Both the position numbers and the translations under genes were made by a program. Shown here in pieces: positions 1-7,142 of a DNA stretch of 64,000 bases. A model generated the notes under the pieces. The model was not told the origin of the DNA. It did no database searches and saw only the letters and a list, made by a program, of their open reading frames with translations. Location of the stretch: positions 32,121-96,120 of the forward strand of contig VGUH01000009.1 of assembly GCA_016874295.1 (NCBI GenBank), read 5' to 3'. The DNA is from Gammaproteobacteria bacterium (GTDB lineage Bacteria; Pseudomonadota; Gammaproteobacteria; Steroidobacterales; Steroidobacteraceae). Within the stretch, counting starts at the first letter, position 1, and each line of letters begins with the position of its first letter.

Positions 1-679
1 AGACGACCGCCGAGCGGCCCTCGGCGATCGGCAGGACCGCGATCGGCCCGGCGGCGGTGAAACGCTCGTAGGCCGTGTAGCCGTGGAAGCGCGTCGTATC
101 CACGTGCGCGATGACGGCCTGCTGGCCGTAGTCGGCGATGCTCGCACCGATGCCGAGCGCGCCGCGCGCGGCCGACTGCGCGCCATCGGCGGCGACCGCC
201 AGCCGGGCCTCGACCGTCCCGCCCGTGTCCGTCGCCACCCGCACCGCGTCCGCGCCGGTCTCGAGTGCGGCGACGCGCGCCGGCATCAGGCGCACGCGGG
301 CGAATTTGCCGACCCGCTCGCGCAGCGCCCGGCCGAGCAGGCGATTCTCGATCGTGTAGCCGAGCGCGGCGAGTCCCTGCTCCCCGGCGTCGAGGATGGT
401 CGTGCCGAAGCGGCCGCGCTCGGAGACGTGGATGCGCCGGATCGGCGTGGTCCGGCCGGCGAGCGCGGGCCAGGCGCCGATCCCCTCGAGCACGCGGCGG
501 CTGCCGCTCGACAAGGCGGTGGTGCGCGCATCGAAGCTCGGCTGCTCGTCGGCGTCCGGCGCAACCGGTTCGATCACGACCACCTCGAGCGGCAGCTCGG
601 CAAGGGCGGCGGCCAGCGACAGCCCGACCATGCCGCCCCCGGCAATGGCGACGTCATAGCGCTTCGGACTGGCGCTCAC
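1..679 (-). CDS. ubiH: UbiH-type FAD-dependent ubiquinone biosynthesis hydroxylase, 3' end cut by window edge
   Basis: FAD-dependent aromatic monooxygenase of the UbiH/UbiF/COQ6 family, expected to hydroxylate the ring of a ubiquinone precursor. About 226 N-terminal residues are visible. The Rossmann dinucleotide motif GGGMVG lies at residues 14-19, and the family motif RTTALSSGSRR follows near residue 50. The start is GTG at 679-677, overlapping the pepP TGA as GTGA, which implies translational coupling; pepP-ubiH is a classic gammaproteobacterial pair. The C-terminal half, with the second FAD motif, lies outside the window, so UbiH cannot be separated from a close paralogue such as UbiF with certainty. 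Confidence 0.85.
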   Translation of the reverse strand, partial: MSASPKRYDVAIAGGGMVGLSLAAALAELPLEVVVIEPVAPDADEQPSFDARTTALSSGSRRVLEGIGAWPALAGRTTPIRRIHVSERGRFGTTILDAGEQGLAALGYTIENRLLGRALRERVGKFARVRLMPARVAALETGADAVRVATDTGGTVEARLAVAADGAQSAARGALGIGASIADYGQQAVIAHVDTTRFHGYTAYERFTAAGPIAVLPIAEGRSAVV

Positions 680-1983
680 GCGGCTGCCATCAGCCGCTCG
701 ATCTCGTCCGGGTCGCTCGGCATCGCGGCGGTCAGGACTTCGGGCTTGCCGCCGGTGACGAGCACGTCGTCCTCGATCCGCACGCCGATGCCCCACCACT
801 CGCGGCGCGCGTCCTTGCTGCCGTGCGGGATGTAGATCCCGGGCTCGATCGTCGTGACCATGCCGGGCTCCAGCAGGCGCCACTGGTCGCCGACCTTGTA
901 CTCGCCGACGTCGTGCACGTCCATGCCGATCCAGTGGCCCACGCGGTGCATGAAGAACCGGCGGTAGGCGCCTTGCCTGACAAGCGTCGGCACACGGCCC
1001 CGCAACAGGCCGATCCGCACCAGCCCGCGGGTGATCGCCTGCACGGCCGCCTCGTGCGGCTCGTTCCAGTGCGCGCCCGCGCGCACCTTCGCGATCGCCG
1101 CCCGCTGCGCCTCCAGCACGACTTCGTAGACGGCCCGCTGCCGCCGGCTGTAGCGCCCGCCGACCGGCAGAGTGCGCGTGACGTCCGAGGCGTAGTAGTC
1201 GTACTCGCAGCCGGCGTCGATCAGCAGCAACTCGCCGTCCTGCATCTGCCGGCTGTTCTCGCGGTAATGCAGCACGCAGGAGTTGGGCCCGCTGCCGACG
1301 ATCGGGTGATACGAGATGTCCGCGCGGCGGCGATGGAACTCGTGCAGGATCTCGGCCATCACCTGGTATTCCATCGCGCCGGGCGCCGCGGCGCGCAGCG
1401 CCCGCCGGTGCGCCGCGCAGGCAATGGCCGCGGAACGGCGCATCGACACGAGCTCGGCGCGGCTCTTGGACAGGCGCATCTCGTGCAGCGGGTGGTCGAG
1501 CGCCACGAACTCGTGCGGCGTGCGCAGGCCGTGCCGGTCCTGCGAGCGCAGCTGGTTGACCCAGCCGATCACACGCTTGTCGAACTCGGGATGCGCGCCC
1601 ATGGTGTAGAAGACGCGCGAGCGCCGCTCGAGCAGGCCCGGCAGGATCTCGTCGATGTCGCCGACCGGAAAGGCGTCGTCGGCTCCGAAACGGCGCACCG
1701 CGCCGTTCGGGCCCGCGCGCGCGCCGTCCCAGATCTCGCGCGCGGGATCACGGTCGCGCACGAACAGCAGGAATTCGCCCTGGGGCCGGCCGGGAATCAG
1801 GACGGTGACCGCCTCGGGCTCGTGGAAGGCCGTCAGGTAGTAGAAGTCGCTGTCCGGGCGGTAGTGGTACTCGACGTCGTTGTTGCGCAGGCGCACCGGC
1901 GCCGCGGGCAGGATCGCGATCGCGTCCTTGCCCATGTGGCGCATCAGCAGCCGGCGCCGCCTCGCGAACTCGTCACGCCGCAT
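676..1983 (-). CDS. pepP: Xaa-Pro aminopeptidase (peptidase M24B)
   Basis: Cytosolic metallo-aminopeptidase releasing N-terminal residues that precede proline. It has 435 aa, close to E. coli PepP (about 441). The N-terminal creatinase-like domain is followed by the pita-bread catalytic domain. Di-metal ligands are visible: DAGCEYDYYASD near residues 255-267 (two Asp), HRVGHWIG (His), TTIEPGIY (Glu) and GVRIEDD (Glu). The chosen start is ATG at 1981-1983 (MRRDEFARRR); in-frame sequence upstream is the out-of-frame shadow of ygfB. It overlaps the ygfB stop by 11 bases and the ubiH start by 4, so ygfB-pepP-ubiH look like one operon. Confidence 0.95.
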   Translation of the reverse strand: MRRDEFARRRRLLMRHMGKDAIAILPAAPVRLRNNDVEYHYRPDSDFYYLTAFHEPEAVTVLIPGRPQGEFLLFVRDRDPAREIWDGARAGPNGAVRRFGADDAFPVGDIDEILPGLLERRSRVFYTMGAHPEFDKRVIGWVNQLRSQDRHGLRTPHEFVALDHPLHEMRLSKSRAELVSMRRSAAIACAAHRRALRAAAPGAMEYQVMAEILHEFHRRRADISYHPIVGSGPNSCVLHYRENSRQMQDGELLLIDAGCEYDYYASDVTRTLPVGGRYSRRQRAVYEVVLEAQRAAIAKVRAGAHWNEPHEAAVQAITRGLVRIGLLRGRVPTLVRQGAYRRFFMHRVGHWIGMDVHDVGEYKVGDQWRLLEPGMVTTIEPGIYIPHGSKDARREWWGIGVRIEDDVLVTGGKPEVLTAAMPSDPDEIERLMAAA

Positions 1984-2503
1984 GAGACCTCGCCTCCGCC
2001 AGCTCGTCGAAGGCAAGCTGCGCGCCTGCGCGCACAAACTCGACCAGCTCGAAATAGTCGCCCTCGCCGGCGTCGGCGTCGCGACCCGGCTCGAGTTCCG
2101 CGCGCGCGATATCCGCGAGATCGCGCAGGTACTCGCCGACGTCGCCGTCCCGGAGCAGCTCCGGTTTCGGAGCGCCGGCCGCGGCGCCGTACAGGTAGCC
2201 GTCGCACCAGGCGGCGAGCGCCGCAACCCGCTCGGCGAGCGGGGCATCGTCGGCCGGCAGCAGGGGCTCGAACTCGAGGTCGGACGAATGCAGCGCCTCG
2301 AGCACCTGCCGGGGCAGCCGCAGCAGCGCCGGATCCGGTTGCGACACGGCGACTCCCTGGTCGGCCGCGAGCTCGCCGAGCCACTCCCGGGCGCCGTAGC
2401 TCGCGCGCGTGCACAGCGCCCCGCACAGGCGGCCATGGGCCTCGGACGCGTCCGCGCTCAGGTCCGCACGTGCCAGGGCGGCCTGCAATTCCTCGTGGTT
2501 CAC
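1973..2503 (-). CDS. ygfB: UPF0149 / YgfB family protein
   Basis: YgfB-family (UPF0149, YecA-like) all-helical protein of 176 aa; the family usually has about 180-200 residues and its biochemical role is not settled. The motif HGRLCGALC near the N terminus and the acidic C-terminal half are typical. The start chosen is GTG at 2503 (VNHEELQAAL); an upstream in-frame ATG at 2554 would add 17 residues but would overlap the start of the divergent zapB-like gene. It is first of the leftward operon ygfB-pepP-ubiH and lies back to back with the zapB-like/zapA genes, the standard gammaproteobacterial layout. Confidence 0.85.
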   Translation of the reverse strand: MNHEELQAALARADLSADASEAHGRLCGALCTRASYGAREWLGELAADQGVAVSQPDPALLRLPRQVLEALHSSDLEFEPLLPADDAPLAERVAALAAWCDGYLYGAAAGAPKPELLRDGDVGEYLRDLADIARAELEPGRDADAGEGDYFELVEFVRAGAQLAFDELAEARSHAA

Positions 2504-2552
2504 GACGCGAACGGTAGCAGCAATCGCCGCGTCGTGGCAGCATAGCGATCTC

Positions 2553-2783
2553 ATGGACGAATCCAGCAAACCGGGCCTCGAACGCGAGTTCAAGCGGCTC
2601 GAAAAGCGCCTCGACGAACTGGTCGGCGTCGTTGCCCAGCTGAAGGAAGAGAACCGGGCGCTGCGCCAGCGACAGGACACCCTGTCCGCGGAGCGGGCGA
2701 CCCTGACGCAGAAGAACGAGCGGGTGCGCGCGCGCGTCGAGGCCATGATAGGCCGGCTGAAGGCGATGGAGGGCGGGGCATGA
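2553..2783 (+). CDS. ZapB-like coiled-coil protein (TIGR02449 type)
   Basis: Short, wholly helical, charged protein of 76 aa. Leucine and hydrophobic heptads run from about residue 9 to 65 (REFKRLEKRLDELV, QLKEENRALRQRQ), predicting a parallel coiled coil. This is the small TIGR02449-type family found directly upstream of zapA in gammaproteobacteria and thought to act with ZapA near the FtsZ ring. The start ATG at 2553 sits just inside the divergent ygfB promoter region. The stop overlaps the zapA start by four bases (ATGA). The division role is inferred from context and resemblance to ZapB, not from any catalytic signature. Confidence 0.8.
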   Translation: MDESSKPGLEREFKRLEKRLDELVGVVAQLKEENRALRQRQDTLSAERATLTQKNERVRARVEAMIGRLKAMEGGA

Positions 2784-3091
2784 GCGAGCCGAGCCAGGTC
2801 AGCGTGAAGATCCTGGAGAAGGAATACCACGTCACCTGCCCCGCAGAAGAGCGGCCGGCGCTGCTCGATTCCGCGGAGTACCTCAACCGCAAGATGCGGG
2901 AGATCCGTGATAGCGGCAAGGTGATCGGCCTCGACCGCATCGCCGTCATGGCCGCCCTGAACATCGTCAACGAGCTGCTGCAGGCGCGCGGCCAGGACGA
3001 GGTGACCGAGACCGACCTGGCAGCGCGGCTCAAGGCCATGCGCGAGCGCGTCGAGGGCGTGCTGACGCGCAGCCATTCGCTCGGCAACTGA
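2780..3091 (+). CDS. zapA: Cell division protein ZapA
   Basis: ZapA binds and cross-links FtsZ protofilaments at midcell. The 103-residue protein has the expected two parts: an N-terminal globular domain opening with VSVKILEKEYHVTCP (the family's conserved VxxxILGxxYxIxC-like strand) and a C-terminal helical dimerisation region containing DRIAVMAALNIVNELL. Its start overlaps the zapB-like stop (ATGA at 2780-2783), so the two are translationally coupled. The 6S RNA follows 39 bases later and then fcl, the conserved zapA-ssrS-ygfA order. Confidence 0.93.
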   Translation: MSEPSQVSVKILEKEYHVTCPAEERPALLDSAEYLNRKMREIRDSGKVIGLDRIAVMAALNIVNELLQARGQDEVTETDLAARLKAMRERVEGVLTRSHSLGN

Positions 3092-3130
3092 TTGCAGGGC
3101 GCTCGCGCGCGGCGCGGGCGCCGAAAGTTT

Positions 3131-3320
3131 GGCGCCACCTGCGGTGTTCGATGCGGGCCTGGGTACCTCTCGACCCTAATGTGAAACACCCAGGAGCCCG
3201 GCTCAGCGGCAGCATTGTGCAAGTCCGCCTCGTAGCGGAAAGCCTTAAATGCCGCGGCTTGCTCCACCTGTTGCTCCGTGTCGAGAGCAGCGGCCCAAGA
3301 CGGCACAGGCGGGTGGCGCC
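3131..3320 (+). ncRNA. ssrS: 6S RNA
   Basis: 6S RNA binds sigma70-RNA polymerase and represses many promoters in stationary phase. A long closing stem is formed by 3131-3140 (GGCGCCACCT) and 3311-3320 (GGGTGGCGCC), pairing at almost every position. The interior carries the conserved AGCCTTAAA element at about 3240-3249 on the 3' side of the central bubble. The position between zapA and the 5-formyltetrahydrofolate cyclo-ligase gene is the canonical locus. The 190-nt length is normal. Exact ends are set by the closing stem and could differ by a few bases. Confidence 0.88.
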
Positions 3321-3334
3321 TCTCCCCTTCGCCC

Positions 3335-3892
3335 ATGGCTGACGGGCGGCACGCGCTGCGACGCCGGCTGCGGGCCGCGCGCCGCGCCGTACCTGCGGCC
3401 GAGCGCCCCGCCGCCGCGGCCGCGATCGACCGCGCGCTCGCGCGGCTCGGGTGGCCGAAGCCCGGCACGCGCATCTCGGCATTTCACCCGTTCGATGGCG
3501 AGATCGACCCCGCGATCGTATTGCGCCGCGCGGCCCGCATGGGCTGCCGGATCTACTATCCCGTGGTCACCAGCCTGCGCAACCGCCGCATGCGCTTCGT
3601 CGCCTCCGCGGATGACGCCGGTCGCGACCGGATCGACCCCCGCTGGCTCGACCTCGTGCTGGTGCCGCTGGTCGGTTTCGACCCGCGCGGGCATCGGCTC
3701 GGCATGGGCGCCGGATTCTACGACCGGCACTTCGATTTCCTGCGCCATCGCCGCGCCTGGCACCGGCCCCGTCTGGTCGGGATCGCTTTCGAAGTGCAGA
3801 AAGTCGCCCGCCTCGCCGAAGCGGCGCACGACGTGCGGCTGGACGGCATCGTGACCGAGCGCGCTGTCTACAGGAGGATCGCCGGCGCATGA
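3335..3892 (+). CDS. 5-formyltetrahydrofolate cyclo-ligase
   Basis: Converts 5-formyl-THF to 5,10-methenyl-THF using ATP, a salvage step in one-carbon metabolism. The protein has 185 aa, matching the YgfA/MTHFS family. The signature loop GMGAGFYDRHF (family G-x-G-x-G-[YF]-Y-D-R) lies near residue 125-135, and an N-terminal basic helix (LRRRLRAARR) is typical. The start is ATG at 3335; an upstream in-frame start at 3278 would extend into the 6S RNA and is rejected. The gene directly follows 6S RNA, as in E. coli ssrS-ygfA, and overlaps the EVE-domain gene by ATGA. Confidence 0.92.
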   Translation: MADGRHALRRRLRAARRAVPAAERPAAAAAIDRALARLGWPKPGTRISAFHPFDGEIDPAIVLRRAARMGCRIYYPVVTSLRNRRMRFVASADDAGRDRIDPRWLDLVLVPLVGFDPRGHRLGMGAGFYDRHFDFLRHRRAWHRPRLVGIAFEVQKVARLAEAAHDVRLDGIVTERAVYRRIAGA

Positions 3893-4371
3893 GGTACTGG
3901 CTGATGAAGTCGGAACCCGAGGCATTCGGCATCGACCACCTCGCCAGGGCGCCGGGCCGTCGCTCAGGCTGGGACGGCGTGCGCAACTACCAGGCGCGCA
4001 ACATGCTGCGCGACGATTTTGCCGCCGGGGACCGCGCCTTTTTCCACCACTCGAGCTGCGCAGTGCCCGGCATTTACGGGACGATGGAAATCGTGCGCGC
4101 CGGTCATCCCGATCCCGCGCAGTTCGACCGCAGGAGCAGGTACTACGATGCCGGCAGCGATCCCGCGAACCCGCGCTGGTACCAGGTTGAGGTGCGCCTG
4201 CTGAAGAAATTCGCGCGTCCGGTCACGCTCGAGGCGCTGCGCGAGCACGCTGGCAGCGCGCTGCGCAACCTCGTCGTGCTGCGCCGTGGCAATCGCCTGT
4301 CGGTGATGCCGGTGAGCGCCGAGGAGTGGCGATTCATCCACCGTCTCGCGCGCGAACCGGATGAGAAGTGA
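3889..4371 (+). CDS. EVE domain-containing protein
   Basis: Single EVE domain of 160 aa, a PUA-like fold proposed to recognise modified nucleobases in DNA or RNA; a specific ligand cannot be read from sequence. Typical stretches are the N terminus MRYWLMKSEPEAF, then GWDGVRNYQARN, AFFHHSSC and GIYGTMEI, which form the aromatic binding pocket in the family. It overlaps fcl by four bases (ATGA) and is probably cotranscribed with it. Stand-alone EVE proteins next to ygfA are common in gammaproteobacteria. Confidence 0.9.
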   Translation: MRYWLMKSEPEAFGIDHLARAPGRRSGWDGVRNYQARNMLRDDFAAGDRAFFHHSSCAVPGIYGTMEIVRAGHPDPAQFDRRSRYYDAGSDPANPRWYQVEVRLLKKFARPVTLEALREHAGSALRNLVVLRRGNRLSVMPVSAEEWRFIHRLAREPDEK

Positions 4372-4415
4372 CGATCACGCGCGTCGCCGACGCGTTCGCG
4401 GCGCATACGCCTTGC

Positions 4416-4443
4416 TTGCATTCCCGTCAAGCGTGTATATACT
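4416..4443 (+). promoter_or_regulatory. Sigma70-type promoter for the small lysine-rich peptide gene
   Basis: A -35 box TTGCAT at 4416-4421 and a -10 box TATACT at 4438-4443 are separated by 16 bp, in an AT-richer patch of otherwise GC-rich DNA. A start about 7 nt past the -10 would give a leader of roughly 28 nt before the ATG at 4478. This is one of the best consensus promoters in the window. It is inferred from sequence only. Confidence 0.65.
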
Positions 4444-4477
4444 CGACCTCGGATTAACCCCGACATGGAGATCCAAC

Positions 4478-4525
4478 ATGGCTGCGAAGAAGAAGGCAAA
4501 GAAGAAGGCTTCCAAGAAGAAGTAA
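4478..4525 (+). CDS. Tiny lysine/alanine-rich basic peptide (15 aa)
   Basis: A complete ORF of 16 codons encodes MAAKKKAKKKASKKK, with 9 lysines among 15 residues. A GGAG Shine-Dalgarno at 4467-4470 sits 7 nt before the ATG. A strong promoter lies upstream (4416-4443), and a perfect intrinsic terminator follows at 4593-4626, so the peptide has a private transcription unit between the EVE gene and rpiA. The composition resembles histone H1-like tails or nucleic-acid-binding peptides. No family assignment is possible at this length, and function is unknown. The alternative is a small RNA that happens to hold an ORF, but the SD and start geometry favour translation. Confidence 0.6.
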   Translation: MAAKKKAKKKASKKK

Positions 4526-4544
4526 GCCTTTTGCCTGATGAATC

Positions 4545-4577
4545 GGTGGTTGGCTGATCGCGAGATCACCAACCGCC
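4545..4577 (+). other. Stable hairpin with GCGA tetraloop in 3' UTR of the small peptide transcript
   Basis: 4545-4553 (GGTGGTTGG) pairs with 4569-4577 (CCAACCGCC), using one G-U pair. After a single bulged C, TGATC at 4555-4559 pairs with GATCA at 4564-4568 around a GNRA-type loop GCGA. It lies between the peptide stop codon and the terminator hairpin, which also has a GNRA loop (GCAA). Role unknown; it could be a regulatory or stability element. Confidence 0.5.
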
Positions 4578-4592
4578 GCTTCAGGAAGAGAC

Positions 4593-4626
4593 AAGACTGT
4601 GCCCGCGCAAGCGGGCACAGTCTTTT
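4593..4626 (+). terminator. Rho-independent terminator of the small peptide transcript
   Basis: A perfect 14-bp stem is formed by 4593-4606 and 4611-4624 around a GCAA tetraloop, with T residues at 4621-4626. It ends the lysine-rich peptide unit 14 nt before the rpiA start codon, so rpiA needs readthrough or its own signal within the stem region. Confidence 0.8.
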
Positions 4627-4639
4627 CCGGAGCCCGCAC

Positions 4640-5299
4640 ATGGACGCCGACGCGAAGAAGAAGGCCGCAGCCCGCGCAGCGCTCGACTACGTCGAGGACG
4701 GGATGACGGTCGGCGTCGGGACCGGCTCGACGGTCAATCATTTCATCGCCGCGCTCAAGGACCGGCGTCACCGCATCGCGGGCGCCGTGTCCTCGTCCGA
4801 GGCGAGCACCCGCCTGCTGGCCGAGTCAGGCATCGAGGTGAAGTCCCTCAACGACACCGGGGACCTCGCGCTCTACGTCGACGGCGCCGACGAGGCGACG
4901 CGGCACCTCGCCCTGATCAAGGGTGGCGGCGGCGCGCTGACCCGCGAGAAGATCGTGGCAGCGGCAAGCCGGCGCTTCGTCTGCATCGTGGACGACACCA
5001 AGCTGGTCGACGTGCTGGGGCGCTTCCCGCTGCCCGTCGAGGTCATCCCGATGGCCCGGTCGCTGGTGGCCCGCAAGCTCGCCGGCATGGGTGGCCAGCC
5101 GGTGCTGCGCCAGGGATTCCGGACCGACAACGGCAACGAGATCCTGGACGTGCACAATCTGAAGATCACCGACCCCGTCGCGCTCGAGGAGAAGATCGGC
5201 CTGCTGGTCGGCGTGGTCGAAGTCGGCCTCTTCGCCCGGCGCGGAGCGGACGTGCTGCTGGTCGCGGGCGACGGCGGGGTCCGGAAACTCACGCGCTGA
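4640..5299 (+). CDS. rpiA: Ribose-5-phosphate isomerase A
   Basis: Interconverts ribose 5-phosphate and ribulose 5-phosphate in the non-oxidative pentose phosphate pathway. The protein has 219 aa, the E. coli RpiA length. Phosphate-binding GTGST is at residues 27-31, the catalytic-site motif DGADE near 81-85, and [11 protein letters not shown] near 94-104 carries the conserved lysine. The start is ATG at 4640 ([11 protein letters not shown]); the in-frame extension to 4538 would translate through the terminator hairpin and is rejected. EVE/ygfA-rpiA proximity is common, and rpe, the partner epimerase, lies about 2.5 kb downstream. Confidence 0.95.
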   Translation: MDADAKKKAAARAALDYVEDGMTVGVGTGSTVNHFIAALKDRRHRIAGAVSSSEASTRLLAESGIEVKSLNDTGDLALYVDGADEATRHLALIKGGGGALTREKIVAAASRRFVCIVDDTKLVDVLGRFPLPVEVIPMARSLVARKLAGMGGQPVLRQGFRTDNGNEILDVHNLKITDPVALEEKIGLLVGVVEVGLFARRGADVLLVAGDGGVRKLTR

Positions 5300-5307
5300 A
5301 AACAAGT

Positions 5308-5328
5308 GAGCCGGCACCGGGCCGGCTC
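5308..5328. terminator. Hairpin between convergent rpiA and tRNA-Gln
   Basis: GAGCCGGC at 5308-5315 pairs with GCCGGCTC at 5321-5328 over a 5-nt loop. It lies 9 nt after the rpiA stop and 11 nt after the 3' end of the tRNA on the other strand, so it could serve both directions. There is no strong T-run on either side, so efficient intrinsic termination is uncertain. Confidence 0.45.
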
Positions 5329-5339
5329 TCTCGTCTGAC

Positions 5340-5413
5340 TGGCTGGGGGACTAGGATTCGAACCTAGGTTGACGGAGTCAGAGTCCGTAGTCCTACCGCT
5401 AGACGATCCCCCA
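5340..5413 (-). tRNA. tRNA-Gln (anticodon CUG)
   Basis: The reverse strand folds into a full cloverleaf of 74 nt including an encoded CCA. The acceptor TGGGGGA pairs with TCCCCCA, the anticodon arm ACGGA-CTCTGAC-TCCGT gives anticodon CTG, and the T arm contains GGTTCGAATCC. A U at position 1 and this anticodon are typical of glutamine tRNA, reading CAG. It lies 42 nt downstream of rpsI on the same strand and may be cotranscribed with rplM-rpsI. Confidence 0.95.
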
Positions 5414-5455
5414 AATCGGTTGTCCGCTGGGCGGCGCCGGTAGCGGGAATCCAAC

Positions 5456-5848
5456 TCAGCGCTTGCTGAACTGCGTCCCGCGGCGCGCCTTGCGCCGGCC
5501 GACTTTCTTGCGCTCGACTTCGCGCGCATCGCGCGTCACGAAGCCGGCGGCACGCAGCGGCTTGCGCAGCTCCGAATCGTAGTCGATCAGCGCGCGCGTG
5601 ATCCCGTGGCGGATGGCGCCGGCCTGGCCGGTGATACCGCCGCCCTCGACCCGCACGCTGATGTCGAGGCGGTCCGACATCTGCACCAGCTCGAGCGGCT
5701 GCCGGACGATCATGACGCCCGTCTTGCGTCCGAAGAATTCGTCGAGTGGCCGGCCATTGACCGTAATCGTGCCCTTGCCGGGCTTCAGGACGACGCGGGC
5801 CGAGGAAGACTTGCGTCGTCCGGTCGCGATGCTTGCGCTCGTTGCCAT
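5456..5848 (-). CDS. rpsI: 30S ribosomal protein S9
   Basis: uS9 of the small subunit, 130 aa as in E. coli. The C-terminal basic tail ([17 protein letters not shown]) ends in SKR, the segment that reaches into the P site and contacts tRNA. The [10 protein letters not shown] motif near the N terminus is typical. It lies 9 nt downstream of rplM in the universal rplM-rpsI pair. Confidence 0.97.
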   Translation of the reverse strand: MATSASIATGRRKSSSARVVLKPGKGTITVNGRPLDEFFGRKTGVMIVRQPLELVQMSDRLDISVRVEGGGITGQAGAIRHGITRALIDYDSELRKPLRAAGFVTRDAREVERKKVGRRKARRGTQFSKR

Positions 5849-5857
5849 GTCGGGTCC

Positions 5858-6286
5858 TCAGATCTCGAGCTGCTTGGGCTGCTGCGCCGCGTGCGGGTGG
5901 GCGCCGCCGGCGAACACGTGCAGCTTCCTGAACATCTGGCGGCCGAGGATCGTCTTCGGCAGCATGCCTTTCACCGCGTATTCGATCGCGCGCTCCGGGT
6001 GTTCCGCGAGCAGCTTGCCGAGCGCCACCGTCTTCAGGTTGCCCAGGTAGCCGGTGTGCTGCCGGTAGAGCTTGTCGCGGGTCTTGTTGCCGGTGACCGC
6101 GACCCTCTCGGCGTTGATCACGATGATGTGATCGCCGCAGTCGACGTGCGGGGTGAACTCCGGCTTGTGCTTGCCGCGCAGCCGCATGGCAATCTGGGTC
6201 GCGAGGCGCCCCAGCGTCTTGCCGGACGCATCCACCAGGTACCAGTCGCGTCGCACGCGCTCTGGCTTCGCGAAAGCCGTCTTCAT
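5858..6286 (-). CDS. rplM: 50S ribosomal protein L13
   Basis: uL13, an early-assembly large-subunit protein, 142 aa, the same length as in E. coli. Diagnostic stretches are [32 protein letters not shown] and the central [16 protein letters not shown]. The start is ATG at 6284-6286 ([11 protein letters not shown]); the in-frame extension upstream runs across the promoter at 6328-6355 and is rejected. First gene of rplM-rpsI. Confidence 0.97.
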   Translation of the reverse strand: MKTAFAKPERVRRDWYLVDASGKTLGRLATQIAMRLRGKHKPEFTPHVDCGDHIIVINAERVAVTGNKTRDKLYRQHTGYLGNLKTVALGKLLAEHPERAIEYAVKGMLPKTILGRQMFRKLHVFAGGAHPHAAQQPKQLEI

Positions 6287-6327
6287 CTTGGGCCCCTGGA
6301 AAGGGTCGGGTTCGAGAAAGGCCGGCA

Positions 6328-6355
6328 AGTTTACACAGATGGCCGGGGCTTGCAA
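6328..6355 (-). promoter_or_regulatory. Sigma70-type promoter of rplM-rpsI
   Basis: Read on the minus strand, TTGCAA (6355-6350) and TAAACT (6333-6328) are separated by 16 bp, 42 nt upstream of the rplM ATG. The predicted leader is about 35 nt. The opposite strand carries coq7, which starts at 6432. Confidence 0.6.
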
Positions 6356-6431
6356 AGCCGCCGCGCGCCGCTCGCAAGTCCTTGTCGCGACAAGGGAAGC
6401 TGGAAGGGGCTCGCTATACAATATGCGTTGC

Positions 6432-7070
6432 ATGGACCCGCGCGTGCTCTCCCCCCTCGACCGGCTGCTGGAACTCGCGGACGCGGGCCTGCGCGCCAGC
6501 TTCGGGCGCTCCCCCGGCAGCCGACCGACTCCGGGGAATCCGACCGTCACGCCGGCCGATCCGGGACTGCGCCGCCATGTCGCCGGCCTCATGCGGGTGA
6601 ACCATGCCGGGGAAATCGCGGCCCAGGGGCTCTATCACGGGCAGGCGCTGGCGGCCCGCGCGGTGGATACGCGCGCGGCCCTGCGCCAGGCCGCCGCCGA
6701 GGAAGGCGACCATCTCGCCTGGTGCCGGGAACGACTGGATGAGCTCGGATCGCGGCCCAGCCTGCTGGATCCGCTGTGGTACGCGGGATCGGTCGCGATC
6801 GGCGCGCTGGCCGGCCTCGCCGGCGACCGCGTGAGTCTCGGATTCATGGCGGAAACGGAGCGGCAGGTCGAAGGGCACCTGGCGGATCACCTCGAGCGCC
6901 TGCCCGCGGACGACTCGCGCAGCCGCGCGATCGTTCAGCAGATGCAGGCCGACGAGGTGGGCCACGGACGCGCGGCCGTTGCAGCCGGCGCCGAGCCGCT
7001 GCCGGAACCAGTGCCGAAACTCATGCGCCTGACCGCAGGTATCATGACCGGCACCGCGTACTGGATCTGA
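6432..7070 (+). CDS. coq7: 2-polyprenyl-3-methyl-6-methoxy-1,4-benzoquinone monooxygenase
   Basis: Di-iron hydroxylase for the late C6 hydroxylation in ubiquinone synthesis, the UbiF replacement found in many proteobacteria. It has 212 aa. The duplicated ferritin-like metal site is visible: Glu in [14 protein letters not shown], Glu in [11 protein letters not shown] and DEVGH. It is probably a peripheral membrane protein. The start chosen is ATG at 6432 ([13 protein letters not shown]), which aligns with the usual family start; an ATG at 6423 would add three residues. It is divergent from rplM. Together with ubiH at the window start this marks an aerobic ubiquinone producer. Confidence 0.93.
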   Translation: MDPRVLSPLDRLLELADAGLRASFGRSPGSRPTPGNPTVTPADPGLRRHVAGLMRVNHAGEIAAQGLYHGQALAARAVDTRAALRQAAAEEGDHLAWCRERLDELGSRPSLLDPLWYAGSVAIGALAGLAGDRVSLGFMAETERQVEGHLADHLERLPADDSRSRAIVQQMQADEVGHGRAAVAAGAEPLPEPVPKLMRLTAGIMTGTAYWI

Positions 7071-7142
7071 CCGATGTCCCATTATGTCTTGCGATGCGCG
7101 CTTGGCTGTAATACAACGACGGGCGGTTAGCAGGGGTTCTCC

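Noticed and set aside
265..2517. 750-codon open frame on the plus strand opposite pepP and ygfB
   Set aside because: Arg/Ala/Pro-rich antisense reading with no motif; pepP and ygfB on the minus strand have full family signatures. Long antisense frames are expected at this GC content.
4538..4639. N-terminal extension of rpiA by 34 residues
   Set aside because: It would read through two hairpins including the terminator and lacks similarity to RpiA; ATG 4640 gives the family length.
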